From Lepagella muris (GTDB taxonomy: Bacteria > Bacteroidota > Bacteroidia > Bacteroidales > Muribaculaceae): DNA of 64,000 nucleotides. Of the stretch, positions 26,628 to 35,150 are shown piece after piece. Both the position numbers and the translations under genes were made by a program. A model generated the notes under the pieces. The model saw only the letters and a program-made list of their open reading frames with translations, was not told the origin of the DNA and searched no databases. Every line of letters starts with the position of its first letter. Position 1 is the stretch's first letter. The stretch is taken from positions 1-64,000 of the forward strand of contig NZ_SRYB01000010.1 of the NCBI RefSeq assembly GCF_004793975.1. The letters are read 5' to 3'.

Positions 26628-28067
26628 TTATCTGTGCGGGGCATCGCTCCGCACCTTGAGATCCACGGTGCCTGCCGGGATATCCTTACTGAGCAGGCTC
26701 TCCATATCATTACGCAATCTCTCGTTAGCCTCCTCAAGATCACGGTTTTTCTGCAACTGCTTGAAATGGCTGCGATAAAGCAGCATCAATGCTATCGCCA
26801 GGAGGAAAAGCGCAGCAAGCGACACGGTGATGATTTTCTGATTTGTACTCAGCTCAATATCCCTTTTCTGAAGCTCAAGTTCCGTCATGTCTGACTTGAG
26901 GTTGTTGACATCGTATCTTATAGCCAGCTCAGCCATTGTCTCCTCGGCTTTTTTAGAGAGTTTATTGTGGAGCAACTCATTATATTCCTTAAGGCTTGAG
27001 AGAAGAAGCTCCTTGTCGCCGACTGAATCAGACGCCTCCACCATCATGTTAAGGAAGAACTGGCGGATATTGTCGTCGTCCACGATTTCGAGGGCATGCT
27101 TTATATACGGTATTGCATCGGCATATTTCCGTTCGGCCATAAGGCGATATGCCGTGGTGCGGCGGTCCTCATAAAATGCCTTTCTGATGTCGATGTCGTT
27201 TTCGGCAAGGCGTGCGCATTCCGCATAAATATGCTTCACCTCCTTCAGGTCAAGGGCCTTATAATTGCGCAGCATCCTGCGATAGCATATATAGTAGTTG
27301 CGGTCGAGACTACGGTATTTTCTCCCTACAGATTTATAATGTCTCTCCAGATTCTTAATTATCTCGAGCAGCTTTCTGTCAGAGGCTATCGCTTTGTCGG
27401 GGAATCCGTTGTTGCTGTAGAAGTTGGCAGCAGTGGTGTAGAACAGGTTACGCAAGAACTTGCTCTCCTCCGGAAGATCCTCTATCATCTTCTCAAGACG
27501 TGCGAGATATTCGAGATACATACTCCCTTTACTGGTGTAGCGTATAAATATCACCATTCTGTAAAGGTCAAATATGTCCTGGTATATGTCGTTCTTAAAA
27601 TTGAGGTCTTCCTTCGCATATTCCACCACTGCATGACGCCGCTGCTCTAACGGCATGTAATATGCATCGCATCCCACCTTTTCCACATTCACGAAAAGCT
27701 CCACACCGCGCTTCATGTTGCTTTCGGGCAGCTCCGAGACAATTGCGAGCAACTTGTCAAGCATCACGCTGTCGCGCGACTCCATCACGGCGATATGCGG
27801 CACGATATCACACACCACGTCATACTCCTTGTTTCTCTTTGCCACATCAAGCAACTTCCATGCCGCCTGGGTCTTGTTGTCATACTCCAGAAGATCAAAG
27901 ATATCATACAGGATACGGATACTGTCTTTTGCCGACTTCGCTGATTTCAAGGTGTCGGCAAGACGACGCGACTCTTCTCTTCTGAACAAGTACGTGTAAT
28001 TTTCATCGGCTGCCTGGCAACAAAAGATAGCAACCAGAGCAATTATTGTAAAATAAAAACGTCTCAC
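26628..28067 (-). CDS. TPR membrane protein resembling a sensor without kinase domain
   Basis: This 479-residue protein has a signal peptide (cut near CQA-AD), a long helical periplasmic part that looks like TPR repeats, one membrane helix at about residues 412-432 (KIITVSLAALFLLAIALMLL) and a short cytosolic coiled coil. The layout is that of Bacteroidetes TPR-type sensor kinases, but the chain ends where the kinase would begin. It could be a scaffold, a partner of another kinase, or a decayed sensor; the frame is otherwise clean. A -7 box lies upstream. Confidence 0.75.
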   Translation of the reverse strand: MRRFYFTIIALVAIFCCQAADENYTYLFRREESRRLADTLKSAKSAKDSIRILYDIFDLLEYDNKTQAAWKLLDVAKRNKEYDVVCDIVPHIAVMESRDSVMLDKLLAIVSELPESNMKRGVELFVNVEKVGCDAYYMPLEQRRHAVVEYAKEDLNFKNDIYQDIFDLYRMVIFIRYTSKGSMYLEYLARLEKMIEDLPEESKFLRNLFYTTAANFYSNNGFPDKAIASDRKLLEIIKNLERHYKSVGRKYRSLDRNYYICYRRMLRNYKALDLKEVKHIYAECARLAENDIDIRKAFYEDRRTTAYRLMAERKYADAIPYIKHALEIVDDDNIRQFFLNMMVEASDSVGDKELLLSSLKEYNELLHNKLSKKAEETMAELAIRYDVNNLKSDMTELELQKRDIELSTNQKIITVSLAALFLLAIALMLLYRSHFKQLQKNRDLEEANERLRNDMESLLSKDIPAGTVDLKVRSDAPHR

Positions 28068-28110
28068 TTCGTCAGGTATTTAATTTGGTTACGGGAACAA
28101 TATATTTTTG

Positions 28111-28118
28111 CAAATATA
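28111..28118 (-). promoter_or_regulatory. -7 box upstream of the TPR membrane protein
   Basis: The minus strand reads TATATTTG, matching TAnnTTTG, 44 bp before the start codon. A -33 element is not clear. Confidence 0.5.
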
Positions 28119-28168
28119 TTAAAATTTTCCGTATTTCTTAATATAATTATTAAAAAATTTTTCCTTAA

Positions 28169-30037
28169 TCATTTCAATTTGCGCTTCACCTCATCCACGT
28201 CTCTTATCCCATATATATGACTTATTATTTTCTGAAGCTCCTCGTAGGAGTGCACTCCAAACGAAAGCTGACTCGTGACGATAGAGTCCTCACAAGTGGA
28301 ATTATATGAGTCGATGTTCAGGTTAAGCTTATTGGATATGCAATCCACCACGTCCAGGAAGAGATGAAACCTGTCGACCGCCTTCACGGTGACTGTGACC
28401 GGATATAGCGTGTCGTCGGGCTCAAATTCCACACTCACTATGTCATCGCCAAACTGAGAGGCGAGCCTTATTGCTATCGGACAATCGCGTTTATGGATGG
28501 TAAGGGTCCCTTTCTTATCGCGGAATCCCACCACCTCCTCCCCGGGTATAGGCAGGCAGCATTCACAACGGTAGAATTTCGGGGCGGGTTGCGCCGCAAG
28601 ATATGATTCGATAGCTTCCTTTGCCTTGTAGCTCACCACAATGTCGAGCCATTCCTTTTTAGGATGCACGTTGGGGTCGGTGAAGATCTCCACCACGTCT
28701 CCTCTCCGCAATGCAGATTTCATTGAGGAAAGGAATCCGTTTACACGCGCATATTTGGCATGGTTTCCAAGCTCGGTAGATATCTCGTAGGCGAAATCAA
28801 GCAATGATGATTTCTGAGGCAGCACCACTGCCTTCCCCTTGGGGGTGAACACCATTATGTCATCGTTGTAGAATGTAGACGTCACTTTCTCCATGAAGTC
28901 AATCCCCTCCGTATGACTTGATATCTCACGCAACACACCACGGAACTTATCCACCCAACGTCCGATATAATCCTGCGAACGTTCTGCCCGATACCCGAGT
29001 CTGGAATTGCGAACCATCCTCTCACTGGAGATATGCACCTCCTGCCAACGTCCGAAATCCGCCAGCAGTTTCACATGGAAACTCTGGTAGCCGTTCTCTT
29101 TCGGCGAATCTATATAGTTTGATATGCCACCCGGTTTCTCCTTGAATCGGTCGGTCAATATTGAATAGATATGCAACGCAGTCTCCTTATCGTCCATACC
29201 CTCCGCCGTCTTGAAGATGATATCCGTGAAATGCCTATATTTAAGATGGTTGAAATCATCCCCGAATTTTCTCATCTTCCGCCAGATGCTATAAGGCTCC
29301 CTATATTCCACGGCAACCTTCACCGACATACCCGCCTCAGCCAACGTTGACTCCAGCTGCACCCGGAAACGTTCGAGACGCTCATGCTGCTGATGCCTGT
29401 CATTCTCTATGAGATGCGAAATCTCCTCAAAATCATGCGGACAACGGAATCGGAAGCTAAGGTTTTCCAGTTCGGTCTTGACATGATAAAGCCCCAGACG
29501 GTTGGCGAGTGGAGCATAGAAATAATCCGTCTCTCCGGCTATCTTCATCTGCTTGTCGGGACCCATTGAAGAGAGCGTGCGCATATTGTGCAGACGATCG
29601 GCAAGCTTCACCATTATAGGACGTATGTCGTGCTGTATCGCGCTGAGAATCTGCTTGAAATTATCAACTTGCTTACTCATGTCGTAATTCTTCTTCTCCT
29701 TCTTGGTAAGGACGTTGACAAGGAATGCCACGTCATCGCCGAAGCGGGTTGAAATCTCCTCAATCGGATGCGGGGTGTCTTCCACCACGTCGTGGAGGAA
29801 AGCGGCAATTATGGAGTTTACGTCAAGATTAAGTTCTTCCGCAGCAATCGACGCCACGGCTATCGGATGCAGTATGTAGGGTTCTCCTGTCTTTCTTACT
29901 TGCGGGGCATGAGCCTCGCGTGCGAGTTCAAAAGCGTCACGCAGCCTGACTAAATCCTCGTCTGACGTGCGCGGAGCCATTACATCAAACACGTGCTGAG
30001 CGCGCTCATTGATAATGCTGTCATAATCCTTATCCAT
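28169..30037 (-). CDS. RelA/SpoT homologue with intact hydrolase and diverged synthetase motifs
   Basis: RSH enzymes make and break the alarmone (p)ppGpp. This 622-residue protein is shorter than the usual ~740. The HD hydrolase domain is intact (ILHPIAV, AAFLHDVVEDT, MVKLADRLHNMRT). The synthetase domain keeps YSIWRKM and ENGYQSFH but has TDIIFKT where DxxAxRV is usual and EVHISS where EVQIRT is usual, and it lacks the AAHW motif. A TGS domain, a zinc-type CECCLPIPGEEVVGF region and an ACT domain follow. I infer hydrolysis dominates. Bacteroidetes often carry two RSH genes; this may be the second. It is divergent from the trp operon. Confidence 0.88.
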   Translation of the reverse strand: MDKDYDSIINERAQHVFDVMAPRTSDEDLVRLRDAFELAREAHAPQVRKTGEPYILHPIAVASIAAEELNLDVNSIIAAFLHDVVEDTPHPIEEISTRFGDDVAFLVNVLTKKEKKNYDMSKQVDNFKQILSAIQHDIRPIMVKLADRLHNMRTLSSMGPDKQMKIAGETDYFYAPLANRLGLYHVKTELENLSFRFRCPHDFEEISHLIENDRHQQHERLERFRVQLESTLAEAGMSVKVAVEYREPYSIWRKMRKFGDDFNHLKYRHFTDIIFKTAEGMDDKETALHIYSILTDRFKEKPGGISNYIDSPKENGYQSFHVKLLADFGRWQEVHISSERMVRNSRLGYRAERSQDYIGRWVDKFRGVLREISSHTEGIDFMEKVTSTFYNDDIMVFTPKGKAVVLPQKSSLLDFAYEISTELGNHAKYARVNGFLSSMKSALRRGDVVEIFTDPNVHPKKEWLDIVVSYKAKEAIESYLAAQPAPKFYRCECCLPIPGEEVVGFRDKKGTLTIHKRDCPIAIRLASQFGDDIVSVEFEPDDTLYPVTVTVKAVDRFHLFLDVVDCISNKLNLNIDSYNSTCEDSIVTSQLSFGVHSYEELQKIISHIYGIRDVDEVKRKLK

Positions 30038-30069
30038 AGCCGATATATTTCAAGTGAAGCAATAATCCG

Positions 30070-30100
30070 CAAATATAACGATTCCGCCTCATATCTCCAA
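30070..30100 (-). promoter_or_regulatory. Promoter of the RelA/SpoT homologue
   Basis: On the minus strand TTG (30100-30098) and TATATTTG (30077-30070) are 20 nt apart, as in the Bacteroidetes consensus, and lie 33 bp before the start codon. Confidence 0.65.
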
Positions 30101-30133
30101 CAAAAAAACGAATTTCCTTTCCTAACGATATTA

Positions 30134-30257
30134 TATTGACAAATATTGCCATTGATGCAGTCTCTGTCAATTCTGTCTTTTCTGTCTTTTCTGTCAGTAT
30201 TGACAGTATTGACAAATTGTCACTATTGTCAATATTGTCAGTATTGTCAGTATTGAC
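30134..30257. repeat. Cluster of TTGTCA/TGACAA words
   Basis: The 590-bp spacer between relA/spoT and trpB holds at least ten copies of TTGTCA, CTGTCA or TTGACA with ATATT spacers, giving both direct and inverted pairing. The same words form the perfect inverted repeat at 2667-2724. Confidence 0.6.
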
Positions 30258-30269
30258 GATAATGATAAT

Positions 30270-30297
30270 GCTTTAATGCATAATTATGCATTAAAGC
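30270..30297. promoter_or_regulatory. Perfect 28-bp palindrome upstream of trp promoter
   Basis: The half-site GCTTTAATGCATAA is followed immediately by its reverse complement with no loop. It ends 52 bp before the trp -33 element, between divergent promoters. It could be an operator or a cruciform-forming site; no regulator is identified. Confidence 0.6.
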
Positions 30298-30349
30298 CTC
30301 AGCCCAAATAAAAAAATTTCAATCTTATCTGAACTTTTCACATCAAAAA

Positions 30350-30381
30350 TTTGCTTTATTGTAAAAATGTCTATAATTTTG
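30350..30381 (+). promoter_or_regulatory. Promoter of the trp operon
   Basis: TTTG (30350-30353) and TAATTTTG (30374-30381) are 20 nt apart, a full match to the Bacteroidetes consensus. Transcription should begin near 30388, 17 nt before the leader peptide. Confidence 0.8.
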
Positions 30382-30404
30382 CGGCATAAATTTGAAAGCA
30401 CTAT

Positions 30405-30467
30405 ATGATAAACAGTATAAACATACAGAATTGGTGGCGCATCGGTGATAATCTCCGATGGCAATGA
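30405..30467 (+). CDS. trpL: Trp operon leader peptide with tandem Trp codons
   Basis: A 20-codon frame reads MINSINIQNWWRIGDNLRWQ then TGA. Tandem Trp codons are at positions 10-11 (30432-30437) and a third at 19. Three Trp in 20 residues, directly after the trp promoter and before a terminator, is the mark of a leader peptide whose only job is to let the ribosome stall when charged Trp-tRNA is scarce. No known Trp-leader sequence was compared; the assignment rests on position, codons and RNA structure. Confidence 0.88.
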   Translation: MINSINIQNWWRIGDNLRWQ

Positions 30468-30551
30468 CCGTGTGTATGTATGATATGAATATCGGTTAAG
30501 AATAACCTTACAGCAGCCATCGGAAGACGTTTCCGGTGGCTGCCTGTTTTT
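30454..30551 (+). promoter_or_regulatory. Trp attenuator: antiterminator and intrinsic terminator
   Basis: The terminator stem pairs 30513-30525 with 30531-30543 (13 bp, 5-base loop) and is followed by CTGTTTTTA. TCCGATGGC at 30454-30462, at the end of trpL, is a perfect complement of GCCATCGGA at 30516-30524 in the terminator's left arm, so the two structures exclude each other. A ribosome stalled at the tandem Trp codons leaves 30454-30462 free (read-through); one that reaches the stop codon covers it (termination). A small hairpin GGTTA/TAACC (30494-30507) lies between. Confidence 0.87.
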
Positions 30552-30626
30552 AGACCCCTAACCCACTGAAAGGGTCCCCCCCTAAACAATAAACCATAAA
30601 CAATAAACAATAAACCCCACTATATA

Positions 30627-31820
30627 ATGAATACAGATCCATGCCTTCCAGTAGACGAAAACGGATACTATGGTAATTTCGGCGGCGCATATATCCCCGA
30701 AATACTCCATTCCAATGTGGAGAAACTGCATCAGGCTTTCTTGAAATATATTGATGATCCTGAATTTATTGCAGAATATGAAGAATTGCTCAGCGAATAC
30801 GTAGGGCGACCCACTCCCCTCTATCATGCCAAGCGTCTTTCCGCGCATTATAACACCAACATATATCTGAAGCGCGAAGACCTCTGCCACACGGGTGCGC
30901 ACAAGATCAACAATGCCATCGGCAGTGTGCTGCTTGCCAAAAGGATGGGAAAGAGCCGCATCATCGCGGAGACAGGTGCCGGGCAACATGGTGTGGCGGT
31001 AGCCACCGTATGCGCCCTCATGGGGCTGGAGTGCATCGTCTATATGGGTGCCACCGATGTGGCACGCCAGCAGCCCAACGTGGAACGCATGAAGATGCTC
31101 GGCGCGAAAGTAGTGCCAGTGGAATCAGGCAACAAGACCCTGAAGGATGCCACCAACGAGGCGATACGCGACTGGTGTTGCAACCCGTCCGACACGTTCT
31201 ACGTGATCGGCAGCACCGTAGGTCCACACCCCTACCCGCAGATGGTGGCACGTTTCCAGTCGGTCATCAGCCGCGAGATACGGAAGCAACTGAAAAAGCA
31301 AACAGGCAGAGAATTACCCGACTATGTGATAGCATGCATCGGCGGCGGAAGCAACGCGGCAGGCGCGTTCTATCATTTTATCAAGGAGCCGTCGGTAAAA
31401 CTGATTGCCGCTGAAGCAGCCGGATTAGGTGTAGACTCCGGAATGAGTGCCGCCACGATTCGTCTCGGCAAGGAGGGTATAATCCACGGGGCTCGCACTC
31501 TCGTGATGCAGACCGAAGACGGACAGATCACGGAGCCATATTCCATCTCTGCCGGTCTGGATTACCCGGGAGTTGGTCCGCTTCACGCCTACCTCGCCTC
31601 CACAGGTCGTTCGGAAGTAGCCGCTGTCACCGACAGCGAGGCACTCGATGCCGCTTTCCGCCTCACACGCACCGAAGGCATAATCCCCGCCCTGGAATCC
31701 TCTCATGCTCTTGCCGTGCTTGACCAACGCAAGTTCCGCCCCGACGACATCGTGGTCATCAACGTATCCGGACGCGGCGACAAAGACATGATGAGCTACG
31801 AGAAAGCACAGAAGAATTAA
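30627..31820 (+). CDS. trpB: Tryptophan synthase beta chain
   Basis: TrpB joins indole and L-serine to make L-tryptophan using pyridoxal phosphate. The 397-residue protein has the PLP lysine Lys93 in CHTGAHKINNA, and the phosphate loop GGGSNAAG is visible (IACIGGGSNAAGAF). It is the common TrpB1 type and partners the TrpA half of the trpFA product. It is the first structural gene after the attenuator, the usual Bacteroidetes order. Confidence 0.97.
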   Translation: MNTDPCLPVDENGYYGNFGGAYIPEILHSNVEKLHQAFLKYIDDPEFIAEYEELLSEYVGRPTPLYHAKRLSAHYNTNIYLKREDLCHTGAHKINNAIGSVLLAKRMGKSRIIAETGAGQHGVAVATVCALMGLECIVYMGATDVARQQPNVERMKMLGAKVVPVESGNKTLKDATNEAIRDWCCNPSDTFYVIGSTVGPHPYPQMVARFQSVISREIRKQLKKQTGRELPDYVIACIGGGSNAAGAFYHFIKEPSVKLIAAEAAGLGVDSGMSAATIRLGKEGIIHGARTLVMQTEDGQITEPYSISAGLDYPGVGPLHAYLASTGRSEVAAVTDSEALDAAFRLTRTEGIIPALESSHALAVLDQRKFRPDDIVVINVSGRGDKDMMSYEKAQKN

Positions 31821-31840
31821 CCACCCAATACTGCCACACA

Positions 31841-31867
31841 CAGCCCCCAACCCCCTAAAAGGGGAGT
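31841..31867. repeat. Short interspersed repeat with CCCCCTAAAAGGGG core
   Basis: This sequence in the 137-bp trpB-trpE spacer recurs in inverted form at 40388-40415 with small differences, and a looser version lies at about 30552-30580 after the trp terminator. The core can form a GC hairpin. Such spacer repeats are common in Bacteroidales. Confidence 0.65.
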
Positions 31868-31957
31868 GAAAGCATTGCCGCTCAGTTCTCTGGAGTCCCG
31901 TGCCCGAGCCCATGGGCGAGGGGTTCCGTATAAACCGAACCATAAACCTAAACTGCA

Positions 31958-33349
31958 ATGACCCAGCATATAACCATCTTATCAGCCGACCTTGAAACCC
32001 CGGTCGGACTTTACCTGAAGGTCAGAGACCTCTACCCCTGCTCCGCGCTTCTTGAGAGCTCGGACTACCATACATCGCAAAACTCCATGTCGCTTATCGG
32101 CGTTGACCCCATAGGCTCTTTCACAGTGCTGAATGAGGAGATCATCTGTCGCTATCCCGACGGCACCGAGACCCGCACACCCGCAAAAGACGTGACTTCC
32201 GCCCTGCGTGACTACATACAGACGTTCAGCGACAGCGCAACGGAAGCAAAACTCTTTAACGGACTATTCGGATTCACGTCGTATGATGCCGTGCGCTACT
32301 TCGAGCCGTCAGTGCCCATACAGCCCAAGGAGGCTAAATTTGCCGACATCCCCGACATGCAGTATCTTCTATATCGCTTCGTGATACAGATGAATCATTT
32401 CCGCAATGAACTGACCATCATTGAGAATGTGCCGGAGGACGACAAACCCCACAGCGATGAACTGGTGTCGATTATCCGCAACAATAATATCGCCACCTAC
32501 CCCTTCCGTGCCCTCAACGACCTCGAATCCACTGTCACGGATGAGGAGTTTGAGGAGATGGTGGCTAAAGGTATCGCCCACGCACGCCGTGGCGATGTAT
32601 TCCAGATCGTACCCTCCCGCCGCTTCTCCCAAGGCTTCACCGGCGATGAATTCAACGTATATCGCGCATTGCGCTCCGTCAACCCCTCCCCCTACCTATT
32701 CTTCTTTGACTTCGGCAGCTTCAAGGTGTTCGGATCATCGCCCGAAACCCACCTTCGCGTTACGGCAGACCGCGAGGCGTATATCGACCCGATCGCCGGC
32801 ACATTCCGACGCACCGGCGACGACAAGAAAGACCGAGAGCTTGCCGAACTTCTGTTGAAAGACCCTAAGGAGAATGCAGAGCATATCATGCTCGTGGATC
32901 TCGCCCGCAACGATCTGAGCCGCAGCGGTGGGAAGGTGAGCGTGGAGTATCTGAAACAGATACAATTCTATTCCCACGTGATCCACATGGTGAGCCGCGT
33001 TAAGGCACAGTTGCCGGAAGATGCCGATGTCTACCGTCTTTTCGGCGACACATTCCCTGCCGGCACCCTCAGCGGTGCGCCCAAGGTAAGGGCCATGCAG
33101 ATCATCAATGAGTTAGAGCCTCACAGCCGCGTCACCTACGCCGGATGTATCGGTACGTTCGGATTCGACGGATCAATCAACCAGGCAATCACCATACGCA
33201 GCTTCCTGAGCAAAGACAACCGTCTTTATTCACAGGCGGGTGCCGGAGTGGTGGCGCGTTCCATACCACACAGCGAACTCTGCGAGACCAACAACAAGCT
33301 GGGCGCACTCGTCAAGGCGGTAGCCAAAGCTGAATCATTCAACGCATAA
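31958..33349 (+). CDS. trpE: Anthranilate synthase component I
   Basis: TrpE makes anthranilate from chorismate with ammonia passed by TrpG. The 463-residue protein has the feedback-binding LLESS motif near residue 29 and the conserved chorismate-binding C-terminal half (GDVFQIVPSRRFSQ, GSSPETHLRV, PIAGTFRRTG, HIMLVDLARND, AGTLSGAPKVRAM). The LLESS motif suggests inhibition by tryptophan in addition to attenuation. It lies 14 bp before trpG. Confidence 0.96.
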   Translation: MTQHITILSADLETPVGLYLKVRDLYPCSALLESSDYHTSQNSMSLIGVDPIGSFTVLNEEIICRYPDGTETRTPAKDVTSALRDYIQTFSDSATEAKLFNGLFGFTSYDAVRYFEPSVPIQPKEAKFADIPDMQYLLYRFVIQMNHFRNELTIIENVPEDDKPHSDELVSIIRNNNIATYPFRALNDLESTVTDEEFEEMVAKGIAHARRGDVFQIVPSRRFSQGFTGDEFNVYRALRSVNPSPYLFFFDFGSFKVFGSSPETHLRVTADREAYIDPIAGTFRRTGDDKKDRELAELLLKDPKENAEHIMLVDLARNDLSRSGGKVSVEYLKQIQFYSHVIHMVSRVKAQLPEDADVYRLFGDTFPAGTLSGAPKVRAMQIINELEPHSRVTYAGCIGTFGFDGSINQAITIRSFLSKDNRLYSQAGAGVVARSIPHSELCETNNKLGALVKAVAKAESFNA

Positions 33350-33363
33350 TCCCCCGAAAAGAT

Positions 33364-33927
33364 ATGAAACTTCTTATACTCGACAACTACGACTCATTCA
33401 CGTATAATATAGTGCATGCAGTGCGCGAACTCGGCATCACCCCCACAGTCGTGCGCAACGATAAGATCACACTGCCGGAAATTGATGAGTTTGACAAAAT
33501 AATAATCTCCCCGGGACCGGGCATACCCTCCGAAGCCGGTATCCTGCCGGAGCTTCTGCGCGAATATGCAGGCAAGAAACCGATATTGGGCGTATGCCTC
33601 GGGCATCAGGCTATCGGAGAGAACTTCGGCGCGACCCTGGAGAATCTTGACGACGTTTATCACGGCGTGCAGACCATGACCCACGTTATTGCCGACGACT
33701 ACATAGTGAAGGGTATGGGCAACGACTTCCCCGTAGGACGCTACCACTCATGGATAGTCAGCGAAAAGAATCTTCCGGAATCTCTCGTGGTCACATCGGT
33801 CGACGACGCCGGTAAGATAATGTCGTTAAGGCATAAGGATTTCGACATCCACGGAGTGCAGTTTCATCCGGAATCCCTCCTGACTCCGGGCGGCAATAAA
33901 ATCATCAGCAATTTCTTAATGCACTGA
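33364..33927 (+). CDS. trpG: Anthranilate synthase component II (glutamine amidotransferase)
   Basis: This 187-residue class I amidotransferase releases ammonia from glutamine for TrpE. The catalytic Cys is in PILGVCLGHQAIGE, the His-x-Glu pair in GVQFHPESLLT, and the oxyanion region in IISPGPGIP. It is a stand-alone protein, not fused to TrpE or TrpD. Its stop codon lies in a small hairpin (33923-33949), followed at once by the 174-bp repeat. Confidence 0.96.
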   Translation: MKLLILDNYDSFTYNIVHAVRELGITPTVVRNDKITLPEIDEFDKIIISPGPGIPSEAGILPELLREYAGKKPILGVCLGHQAIGENFGATLENLDDVYHGVQTMTHVIADDYIVKGMGNDFPVGRYHSWIVSEKNLPESLVVTSVDDAGKIMSLRHKDFDIHGVQFHPESLLTPGGNKIISNFLMH

Positions 33928-33950
33928 CCAGGATTTTGAAATGGTCAGTA

Positions 33951-34124
33951 ACTGAAGTTTCGCAAGCTTCACTTCAGTGGTTTAAAGTTTATAGTTTAAG
34001 GTTTAAGATTTACGAAAATCCACGAATCTTTTCATTATACAAAATTTAATGATCATAAACCATAAACATTAAACCTTAAACCATTTAAGTGAAGCAAGTT
34101 GGAAAACTTGCGAAACTTAAATCA
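33951..34124. repeat. 174-bp hairpin-ended repeat inside the trp operon
   Basis: The copy fills the trpG-trpD spacer. Its left end folds as ACTGAAGT/ACTTCAGT and its right end as ATTTAAGT/ACTTAAAT enclosing CAAGTT/AACTTG. Both ends share AAGTTTCGCAAG in opposite orientation, so it has imperfect terminal inverted repeats. The interior holds TTTAAGGTTTAA-type runs. It is same length as, and nearly identical to, 39789-39962. No gene lies inside it; it resembles a MITE or REP-like element. Confidence 0.88.
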
Positions 34125-34149
34125 GGAATTTTCCAAAAAACATTAGGAT

Positions 34150-35145
34150 ATGAACAAGATATTATCTAACCTTTTTGAACATAAGAGCCTTACCCGCGAG
34201 GAGGCGCACGACATAATGCTCAACATTGCCGACGGCAAATACAACGACAATCAGCTATCGGCTTTCATGACCGTATTCCTCATGCGCAGCATCACTCCCG
34301 ATGAACTTACAGGTTTCCGCGATGCAATCCTGCAACGCCGCGTGGCAGTGGATTTCGGCGACGCCGACACCATCGACATAGTGGGGACCGGCGGCGACGG
34401 TAAGAACACGTTCAACATCTCTACAGCATCATGCTTCGTAGTGGCAGGCACCGGGCGCAAGGTGGTGAAGCATGGCAACTATGGCGCAAGCTCCGTGTCG
34501 GGCGCGTCAAACGTGCTTGAAGAACATGGCGTGAAGTTCACCGCAGACCCCGACAAGCTGCATCGTTCGCTTGAAGAGTGTGGCGTAAGTTTCCTCCATG
34601 CCCCATTCTTCAGCCCGGCGTTGAAGAGCGTCGGTCCGGTACGTCGCTCACTGAAGATGCGCACATTCTTCAATATGCTCGGTCCGCTCGTCAACCCTAC
34701 CCTGCCTAAGAATCAGCTTCTTGGCGTATATAATCTGAAACTCATGCGTCTTTACCGCTACATAGCGCAGAATGAGGGTATCAACTGCACGATAGTGCAT
34801 TCTCTCGACGGATATGACGAGATCTCACTCACGTCCCCATTCAAGGTTGTCACCAACAGTTCCGAGAAGGTGATGGAGGCAAAGGATCTCGGTCTTGACA
34901 CCGCCACACAGAAGGATCTTTATGGCGGCGACACCGTCAGGGAGGCGGCGGAAGTGTTTGACTCAGTGCTTTCCAACAAGGCATCCGATGCGAAAAAGAA
35001 CTGCGTGATAGCGAACGCAGCCTTCGCGATCCACACGTTAAACCCGGAGTTGCCGATAGCATCGGCAGTGAGGGAGGCTCGCGAATCATTGGAGAGTGGC
35101 GCGGCTTTCGACAGTTTCCGTAAATTTGTAGAACTCAACAGCTGA
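34150..35145 (+). CDS. trpD: Anthranilate phosphoribosyltransferase
   Basis: TrpD joins anthranilate to PRPP. The 331-residue protein has the PRPP-binding GTGGDGKNTFNIST and the KHGNYGASSVSGASNVLE segment, plus the R.LGPL(V/L)NP block (MLGPLVNPTL). It is full length. It is separated from trpG by the 174-bp repeat, so its expression may depend on transcription through that element. TrpC follows 5 bp later. Confidence 0.96.
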   Translation: MNKILSNLFEHKSLTREEAHDIMLNIADGKYNDNQLSAFMTVFLMRSITPDELTGFRDAILQRRVAVDFGDADTIDIVGTGGDGKNTFNISTASCFVVAGTGRKVVKHGNYGASSVSGASNVLEEHGVKFTADPDKLHRSLEECGVSFLHAPFFSPALKSVGPVRRSLKMRTFFNMLGPLVNPTLPKNQLLGVYNLKLMRLYRYIAQNEGINCTIVHSLDGYDEISLTSPFKVVTNSSEKVMEAKDLGLDTATQKDLYGGDTVREAAEVFDSVLSNKASDAKKNCVIANAAFAIHTLNPELPIASAVREARESLESGAAFDSFRKFVELNS

Positions 35146-35150
35146 AGACG

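Noticed and set aside
33923..33949. Terminator after trpG
   Set aside because: An 8-bp stem overlaps the stop codon but no T-run follows, and trpD-C-FA lie downstream in the same direction.
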